Shown: positions 37,570 to 42,337 of the stretch, in pieces
Layout: each line of letters opens with the position of its first letter
How positions within the stretch are numbered: position 1 is the first letter of the stretch
Virus record (IMG/VR): IMGVR_UViG_3300026521_000011
Span: 1 to 42,337 of that record
From: a virus
DNA: 42,337 nucleotides
Direction: 5' to 3' (one strand)
The notes under the pieces: model-generated
Told to the model about the DNA's origin: nothing
Databases searched by the model: none
The model's input: the letters and a program-made list of their open reading frames with translations, nothing else
Translations under genes and position numbers: made by a program

Positions 37570-39879
37570 TTATAAGTCTACAGAGTCCATTGAAATTTCA
37601 TCAACTCCGTTCATAGGCCTATAATCCCCAGGAATCTGAACAACCTGTAAGTTGTATAACTTCCCATCGTGTAAGTACGACACTTTGTTCTTCAGTTTAC
37701 GAAGTTTAGTCTTAATCTCCACTGGGTCTAGTCCTGGAATATCTCCAGCTATATCAACTAATGACCTAAGGTTTAAGTCTTGAGTAGATGTTGTATTATA
37801 AACTAACATTCTACCCTCTTCCCTAAATTTCGACGGCTTGAACATACTATCTAGGTCGTGTTTAGATATGCTAAGGTCTTCAGTAAATACCTCTATTAAA
37901 GCTGTTAAGTTTTTATCCTCTATCGCCTCAACTATTTTATCCATAGGACTTATAGTAATTTGGATATATTCCTCATAATCCTCATTCTTCCAAGGTCCAT
38001 TATCCCTATACTCAGTATGTGAAATCTGAGGAAGTGTTTTGATATAGTTTGCAAAGTGAGGTAACTCATACTTCATCTTTTCCACAAACTCTCTTGTATC
38101 ATCAGTTATTTTAGAGAGTTTGTTAGGACATCTAAACAAAACAAGCCTACGGTCATTCTTCGACATATCCGTTATGAGCTTAGTGTTCATATTAGTAGTT
38201 ATTATCGGAGTCATATAGTGTCGTTTGTTCTCCCCTGTTATATCTTTACCTTTCCTAGATGGTGAAAACGTCGGTTTACCTGTTATGTTCTTCAGTGTAC
38301 CTACTAGTTTTTCCTGCTCTTTCTTAGAAGCACCTTCACCAACCTCATCAAGAACTATATAGTCTGTTTCTCCCATCCATATGTTAAATGAGTTTGTTAG
38401 TTTCTCCAAATCTGCATCTTGCATACGTGAAGGTCCTGCGAAGTACGGTAGTATCAGTGTTGTAAACAAACCTTTACCAGCTCCTCCAACACCTGCAAAC
38501 ACAAAATATAGTTCAGAATGCTCGTAAGTTCTATGTTTATGAGCTAAAAACTTCATCAGCCTCAATCTGTTGTCTGGGTCAACTATTAAGTTTTCCAAGA
38601 ATTTAAGTATAGTTCCAGGATACCTAGGGTCCTTAACAGCCAATGTTCCGTTCAGTATCTTAACTCCCTCAGATGGCTGAAACTGGTTAAATATAATCTC
38701 TTTGTTCGGTAGTTGTGTTTTACCTCTAAACTCCTCTGGAGTGTTTACTAACTGTACAGAATCAGCCTTCTTAAGTATCACCTCTCCCTTAACCTTTATC
38801 CTATCCCTTGAATAACTAAGTATTCTGTTCGTCATCTCCGTTTGAGTATGAAACAAGTTCACCGCATCCGTAGTTCTGTTGTGTTCTATAAATAGTGACT
38901 GCTCAGAGTCATACATAACCTCCATCATAACATTGTGTCTGTTCGGGTATGTATATCCCTCCTGCTTCCACTCAGGGTTGTAAGTCCACAGTATATCCCC
39001 AGTGACTGAGTTTAGACGTGTTTTTATATCATAGTTACAGTCCGATATAACTCTACTCTCTGGCATAGGGTCTTCCCATAATGAGTTCAGATATAACATA
39101 AACTTCTTGAAATTGTCCTCAGATACTGATGGGTCTTGTGCAAGCTTAAATCTCACAGAGTTCATCCAGTCTGTACCCTCTCCCTGTTTAACATCCCGTG
39201 GGTGTCTAGCCTCTAGCTTACGAGGGATTATATCCTCTATCATATCCTCTATGTACTGCTCTTGCTCAAGCAAATAACCTAATGTGCTGTTCGACATCAA
39301 GTTTGGATTGTACTCATCGTTCGATAGTGTAGACAAGTTTAGTTGTAGGTGTGGATTATCCAACAAAACCCTCAACGTATGAGCATAAATCAAGTCTATA
39401 ACAGCCTTCGGAATCCTAGTCGACGGAAGTTGTTCCAGTGGAGGTGTTAGAAGTGTTTTAGTCTTGTTTGCTGGTGTAGCTAGATATATAAGCTTGTTAT
39501 CCACCTGTATATCTATATTGGCCTTCTTAGCCTCCTTAGAAATCTTCTTTAGTTGGTCGTAGTCCTCCTTGTGGAAACTATATAGGAGGTGTCCTCCCTT
39601 GAGGTCGCTCTCCGCCACATATTCTGCTGTATCATTATCCGCCAGAAGTGCTTGTTTAAACAGTGGAGAATTATCTATATCTATACCTATAAAGTCCTCC
39701 CTTGCAATAGCTCCTAGAACCGGAGTATTTTGAGTGTTTCGTTTGGACTGATATTGTATCCAGTTGTCTGGAAAGCCTGGGTTGGTTTTCGTTCCATCCG
39801 AGTTCCTCCTTAGAGTTTGGGAGGACATTGGGACAGTGTGAAATATTTTAGTATAATCTATGTTGTTTGTGTTATCCAT
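37570..39879 (-). CDS. Primase-polymerase / SF3 helicase
   Basis: A 769-residue replication protein. The N-terminal AEP primase-polymerase has FIGIDIDNS (63-71, Asp67 and Asp69 of the D-x-D pair), GGHLLYSFHKED and IDIQVDNKLIYLATPANK, matching the later catalytic strands. The C-terminal superfamily 3 (D5-like) helicase has FAGVGGAGKGLF (Walker A), YIVLDEVGEG (Walker B), ITTNMNTKL (motif C) and NDRRLVLFR (arginine finger). It should unwind and prime the origin. The base composition differs from its neighbours, with more CC-containing codons. Only a weak ribosome site (AAGGCACATTA) precedes it. Confidence 0.85.
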   Translation of the reverse strand: MDNTNNIDYTKIFHTVPMSSQTLRRNSDGTKTNPGFPDNWIQYQSKRNTQNTPVLGAIAREDFIGIDIDNSPLFKQALLADNDTAEYVAESDLKGGHLLYSFHKEDYDQLKKISKEAKKANIDIQVDNKLIYLATPANKTKTLLTPPLEQLPSTRIPKAVIDLIYAHTLRVLLDNPHLQLNLSTLSNDEYNPNLMSNSTLGYLLEQEQYIEDMIEDIIPRKLEARHPRDVKQGEGTDWMNSVRFKLAQDPSVSEDNFKKFMLYLNSLWEDPMPESRVISDCNYDIKTRLNSVTGDILWTYNPEWKQEGYTYPNRHNVMMEVMYDSEQSLFIEHNRTTDAVNLFHTQTEMTNRILSYSRDRIKVKGEVILKKADSVQLVNTPEEFRGKTQLPNKEIIFNQFQPSEGVKILNGTLAVKDPRYPGTILKFLENLIVDPDNRLRLMKFLAHKHRTYEHSELYFVFAGVGGAGKGLFTTLILPYFAGPSRMQDADLEKLTNSFNIWMGETDYIVLDEVGEGASKKEQEKLVGTLKNITGKPTFSPSRKGKDITGENKRHYMTPIITTNMNTKLITDMSKNDRRLVLFRCPNKLSKITDDTREFVEKMKYELPHFANYIKTLPQISHTEYRDNGPWKNEDYEEYIQITISPMDKIVEAIEDKNLTALIEVFTEDLSISKHDLDSMFKPSKFREEGRMLVYNTTSTQDLNLRSLVDIAGDIPGLDPVEIKTKLRKLKNKVSYLHDGKLYNLQVVQIPGDYRPMNGVDEISMDSVDL

Positions 39880-39898
39880 TAATGTGCCTTGTTTGTTA

Positions 39899-40248
39899 TT
39901 AAAGTTCTATGAATTCTTCGGAGTTGTTAGAATTACTTAAATTTCCGAGGAATAACCTGTAAAACGTTTCGTCGTCAATATCTATTATATTTGCATCTAT
40001 ATAGTTATTGGAAGTTTTGTAGTCCTTCCTCCAATGAACTATGTTACTATACCTTTGTTTGAGGTACTTTAGAGGTATTTGATTTGGGTGTTGTCCATTA
40101 TTCCTGGGTGAGAAGCTAGGTGTGGTTTGTTGTTGTAAAGCCTTATGTGTTTAGCTCCTGTCCTTGTAATGTAGATGGATTCGCTTAGTTTCTCTTCAGT
40201 CAATGTGGGATTATTTTGTAATATGGTACTTATCCTTAAAATTTCCAT
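39899..40248 (-). pseudogene. Split reading frame: small gene with probable -1 frameshift
   Basis: From the ATG at 40248 (site AAAAAGGAGACCAACA) one frame runs 59 codons to a stop at 40069: MEILRISTILQNNPTLTEEK, then LSESIYITRTGAKHIRLYNN. A second frame (-1) is open without any ATG, GTG or TTG from 40150 to a stop at 39899. Its 83 codons look clearly protein-like (PSFSPRNNGQHPNQIPLKYL, QRYSNIVHWRKDY). Joined near 40140 they give a ~120-residue protein. Options are a sequencing error, a decayed gene or programmed frameshifting; no classical slippery heptamer is seen. If only the first part is made, it is a 59-residue helix-turn-helix-like protein. Confidence 0.5.
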
Positions 40249-40272
40249 TGTTGGTCTCCTTTTTAGAATTTT

Positions 40273-40295
40273 ATTCTATCATTAAAATCTTTAAA
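40273..40295 (-). promoter_or_regulatory. Leftward promoter before the split small gene and PrimPol
   Basis: Minus-strand TTTAAAG (40295-40289), ten bases ending TGA, then TAGAAT (40278-40273). One mismatch in the -10 box but the family spacing is kept. About 25 bases before the 40248 ATG. Confidence 0.55.
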
Positions 40296-40444
40296 AATCA
40301 AGAAAAATTAAATAAAATATATTTTTCTTAATTCTTTATATATGAAGAATTAAGAAAATGATAAAAATCCGATGATTTCTCTATAAAGAATTATAAAGAA
40401 TTAAGAAAATCTAAAAATCTAAAAATTCTTCAAAATCCAGTTTT

Positions 40445-40482
40445 TTCCGGTCTATAGGGTTTTTTTCCCTTCCGAGCCGGAA
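40445..40482. repeat. GC-rich nested inverted repeat
   Basis: TTCCGG (40445-40450) pairs with CCGGAA (40477-40482), with GGG and CCC flanking a run of seven T inside. This is a GC island in otherwise almost pure AT DNA. It could be a hairpin, an origin element or a terminator for the leftward gene ending at 40642. Confidence 0.4.
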
Positions 40483-40641
40483 CTTATAGATATATAGATT
40501 TTTTATCATTTTTAGAATATATAGAATATAAATAATTTATATAGATTAAGAAATGATTAAGAAATAATAAATTCCAAACCACTCTTAACTAGGTTTAACA
40601 ATCCCAAACTACTAAATAGAATTCCTACCTTTAATATATAG

Positions 40642-40983
40642 TTATTCATCATCTTCCTCTGCTCTTTTAGCTATCTCTGACATTGTTATAAACATATCGT
40701 CGTCTATCATAGTTATTCTATTGACTTTTTCCATAACACTCCTGTAAGTTTCATTAGGTTCTAGTGGAACACTTATCTTATACAAACTCTTAACTGTTAG
40801 TTTGGGTGTATCATTTCCATCAATATTAATAAAGCCCTCAGAACTTGGTACTTTATTAATAGTTCTATATCCGTCAATAGTTCCTGTATCTCCCTCAACA
40901 TTTATAAAGAACTTAGTAGTCCAGCGTGTTCTTATACCATTAGTTAATCCTGTGATTAGGTTATACTCTTTAGTGAATTCCAT
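40642..40983 (-). CDS. Hypothetical early protein (113 aa)
   Basis: A 113-residue acidic, soluble protein: beta-rich middle (KFFINVEGDTGTIDGYRT, GFINIDGNDTPKLTVKSL) and helical, acidic C-terminus ending EEDDE. Ribosome site TTGGAGTAACAA. No family recognised. Confidence 0.6.
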   Translation of the reverse strand: MEFTKEYNLITGLTNGIRTRWTTKFFINVEGDTGTIDGYRTINKVPSSEGFINIDGNDTPKLTVKSLYKISVPLEPNETYRSVMEKVNRITMIDDDMFITMSEIAKRAEEDDE

Positions 40984-41060
40984 TTGTTACTCCAATATGT
41001 TAATTTATTAAATCATTAATAGGTTTATAGAGTCACAGTATTCCAATGGACTCTATAAAC

Positions 41061-41576
41061 CTATTTATCTTTATCTTTAGCTTTAGTATCACCATTAAAC
41101 TCTGACCAATCCTCTTCTAAATTATATAGTTCTGGATTGTTTAGGTTTTCCGATAATTTTTTAGCTTCTTTGGCTTTCTCTTGAGCTTCCTCGAATTTAG
41201 ATTCAGCCATAAGAGTTATAACTTCTTTGTCCATATCTTTAGATTGTTTTCTTAATTTATTGGACTTACTAGCGGCCGCTTTACAATAACTCTTAGGTTT
41301 TCCGTTAGATACAACCATATTGTCAATCGGCTCATAAGTTTGATGGTATTTACACCAAGCTTCGACTATCTCTCCTGTCTTTTTATCTAGTTTTGGTGGG
41401 TGTTGAGAACTTCCTCCACCTGCTTTTGGTGCTAACAATTCTCTTAACTCTTCCGATGCCTCTTTAGGTAACTTGTGTTTCTTAATTAGTTTCTCAACTT
41501 CTTTCCATACTTGTGTTTTGTTTAACGCCTTAGTTTGAGTTCTCACTTGTGAGTTCTCTTTTTGGTCATTTGCCAT
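41061..41576 (-). CDS. Hypothetical early protein with Cys/His motif, paralogue of 34250-34723 product
   Basis: A 171-residue basic/charged protein: helix pair (VWKEVEKLIKKHKLPKEASE, LRELLAPKAGGGSS), a small metal-site-like unit EAWCKYHQTYEP with a later Cys (PKSYCKAAA), a basic helix (SNKLRKQSKDMDK) and a Lys/Glu-rich tail. Domain order matches the 34250-34723 product. The C-x-x-H...C pattern suggests a degenerate zinc finger as in HNH-adjacent or recombination-directionality proteins, but this is not assigned. A NotI-like GCGGCCGC lies inside. Ribosome site AGGAGTATATT. Confidence 0.62.
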   Translation of the reverse strand: MANDQKENSQVRTQTKALNKTQVWKEVEKLIKKHKLPKEASEELRELLAPKAGGGSSQHPPKLDKKTGEIVEAWCKYHQTYEPIDNMVVSNGKPKSYCKAAASKSNKLRKQSKDMDKEVITLMAESKFEEAQEKAKEAKKLSENLNNPELYNLEEDWSEFNGDTKAKDKDK

Positions 41577-41625
41577 AATATACTCCTGTATAATAGATAT
41601 AGTTCTTGGAATTAATGAACTCCAT

Positions 41626-41652
41626 AGAATCCTCTTATTTGAAGAGAACTCT
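41626..41652 (-). other. Intercistronic hairpin with G-U pairs, copy 1
   Basis: AGAATCCTCTT (41626-41636), loop ATTTG, AAGAGAACTCT (41642-41652). It pairs completely only in minus-strand RNA, using two G-U pairs. The flanks (TAATGAACTC before, GGAATTA after) are shared with the copy at 41870-41897. Confidence 0.6.
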
Positions 41653-41657
41653 AGGAA

Positions 41658-41828
41658 TTATTTAAACCACCAAGTTAGGTTAGAATCCTCTAAACAAGAT
41701 ATTAACCCTTCGGAGGCCACAACTATAGTTTGTTTATCTAATTCAACTAAAATAGTTGGCATATACATATTATTAGATTCACAAAATTCTTTTAATTTAT
41801 CTTTGGTTACACTTATTTCAACAATCAT
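41658..41828 (-). CDS. Small hypothetical protein (56 aa)
   Basis: ATG at 41828-41826 after AAGGGATATAAA. The product begins MIVEISVTKDKLKEFCESNN and ends SNLTWWFK, with a mixed strand/helix pattern and no membrane segment. It sits between two copies of a ~55-base hairpin repeat. Unrecognised early protein, too short for usual gene finders. Confidence 0.55.
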   Translation of the reverse strand: MIVEISVTKDKLKEFCESNNMYMPTILVELDKQTIVVASEGLISCLEDSNLTWWFK

Positions 41829-41869
41829 TTTATATCCCTTGGTTTAATTTGAATTCTAATGAACTCTAT

Positions 41870-41897
41870 AGAATTCTCTTATTTGGAAGAGAATTCT
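41870..41897 (-). other. Intercistronic hairpin, copy 2
   Basis: AGAATTCTCTT (41870-41880), loop ATTTGG, AAGAGAATTCT (41887-41897): a perfect 11-pair stem overlapping the stop of the 41896-42138 gene. Part of a ~55-base unit also present at 41613-41665. Confidence 0.65.
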
Positions 41898-42138
41898 AAG
41901 AATTAATTAAATTATAAATCTCTTCATAATGATTATTCATATCATCAGTTAATATATTTTCAATTAGTTCCACTTTATCATAAAGATAAATATTATATTT
42001 AATCTCTAAATGAATTATTAATCTGTCTATCAATCTCTTATATCTGGATTGTAATTCATCTAAAGATATTTTATTATCTTCATATAATTTAAAATTTTTA
42101 TCTCTTATTTTAAGAGATTCATTAATTAGATTTTTCAT
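41896..42138 (-). CDS. First leftward early protein (80 aa)
   Basis: An 80-residue charged, helical protein (IRDKNFKLYEDNKISLDELQ, YKRLIDRLIIHLEI) with no membrane segment. It is the first gene after the tandem leftward promoters at 42165-42187 and 35-57, with AAAAGGATATAAG before the ATG. Such first early genes often inhibit host functions; nothing in the sequence shows which. Confidence 0.6.
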   Translation of the reverse strand: MKNLINESLKIRDKNFKLYEDNKISLDELQSRYKRLIDRLIIHLEIKYNIYLYDKVELIENILTDDMNNHYEEIYNLINS

Positions 42139-42164
42139 CTTATATCCTTTTGATTTATAGAGAA

Positions 42165-42187
42165 ATTATATCATCTTAAATCTTAAA
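42165..42187 (-). promoter_or_regulatory. Main leftward early promoter
   Basis: Minus-strand TTTAAGA (42187-42181), ten bases ending TGA, then TATAAT (42170-42165), about 27 bases before the first early ATG. Downstream TTTCTCTATAAAT is shared with the 37449-37471 promoter, extending similarity into the transcribed leader. Confidence 0.72.
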
Positions 42188-42210
42188 TTTCAATTAAATT
42201 GAATTCAATC

Positions 42211-42337
42211 TTAGATGAGATAATCTCTTTGTTTTGATAGAATAATTATATCATTTAATTTCTTAATATTTAATTAAATTGAATTAAAATTATTTAGTGA
42301 TAATCTTCTATAAAATAATATCTAATTATCATCTAAA
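42211..42337. repeat. 127-bp terminal direct repeat (right copy)
   Basis: Identical to 1-127; see the left copy. Features in 1-127, including a promoter, are therefore counted once on a circular map. Confidence 0.9.

Larger units (their letters stand above)
40249..40641. other. 393-bp gene-free stretch
   Basis: No convincing gene on either strand. It holds the 40273-40295 promoter, runs of short imperfect AT repeats (several TTAAGAAA and AAGAATTAAGAAAAT units at 40316-40420 and 40547-40568), and one GC-rich inverted repeat at 40445-40482. The rest is featureless AT-rich DNA. Confidence 0.5.

Noticed and set aside
1460-42138. Temperate lifestyle, because of the small HTH regulator
   Set aside because: No integrase, excisionase, attachment site or divergent repressor/Cro arrangement is seen. 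The HTH gene lies within the early operon.

Overview
This window reads as one complete genome of a lytic, tailed, podovirus-like phage, not a piece of a bacterial chromosome. Its first and last 127 bases are identical, so the contig closes into a circle of about 42.2 kb. That overlap is more likely an assembly join than a physical terminal repeat. The DNA is very AT-rich, with strong AAGGAG-type ribosome sites and dense overlapping genes. No integrase, excisionase, canonical tRNA gene or RNA polymerase gene is visible. The host cannot be named from the sequence. Strong Shine-Dalgarno sites with low-GC codons suit a low-GC Gram-negative host (Campylobacterota would fit; this is inference).

Layout: a ~1 kb gene-free control region (42139 to the end, then 1-987) holds two tandem-repeat arrays and divergent promoters. 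Rightward from it (988-19729) runs the late block: terminase, scaffold, capsid (DUF4043/N4-gp56 type), decoration, adaptor, fibres, lysis genes (including an apparent holin-endolysin fusion), a large tail protein, a SET-domain protein, internal virion proteins, the portal (unusually far downstream), an ejection protein and a likely ADP-ribosyltransferase. Leftward (42138 down to 19845) runs the early/replication block: small early proteins, a primase-polymerase/helicase, a Dda-like helicase, SSB, PolA, a flap-type exonuclease, a large nucleotide-metabolism cluster (two divergent ThyX paralogues, deoxyribosyltransferase, HD nucleotidase, MazG, class I RNR), DNA ligase, a Tad2-type anti-Thoeris protein, a VRR-NUC nuclease, an SF2 helicase and several tiny membrane proteins. 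The two blocks converge at 19730-19844, where there are palindromes.

The two blocks appear to be driven by host RNA polymerase from one shared promoter type. It is a TATAAT box, usually preceded by TG-A, with a TTTAAGA-like box whose start lies exactly 17 bases before it. I found nine examples, six leftward and three rightward. The points most worth a second look are this promoter family, the complementary loss of signature residues in the two ThyX paralogues, a compact multi-helix RNA between ssb and an upstream gene, the holin-endolysin fusion, the zinc-ribbon/Tad2 fusion, and the SET and ADP-ribosyltransferase genes inside the virion operon.
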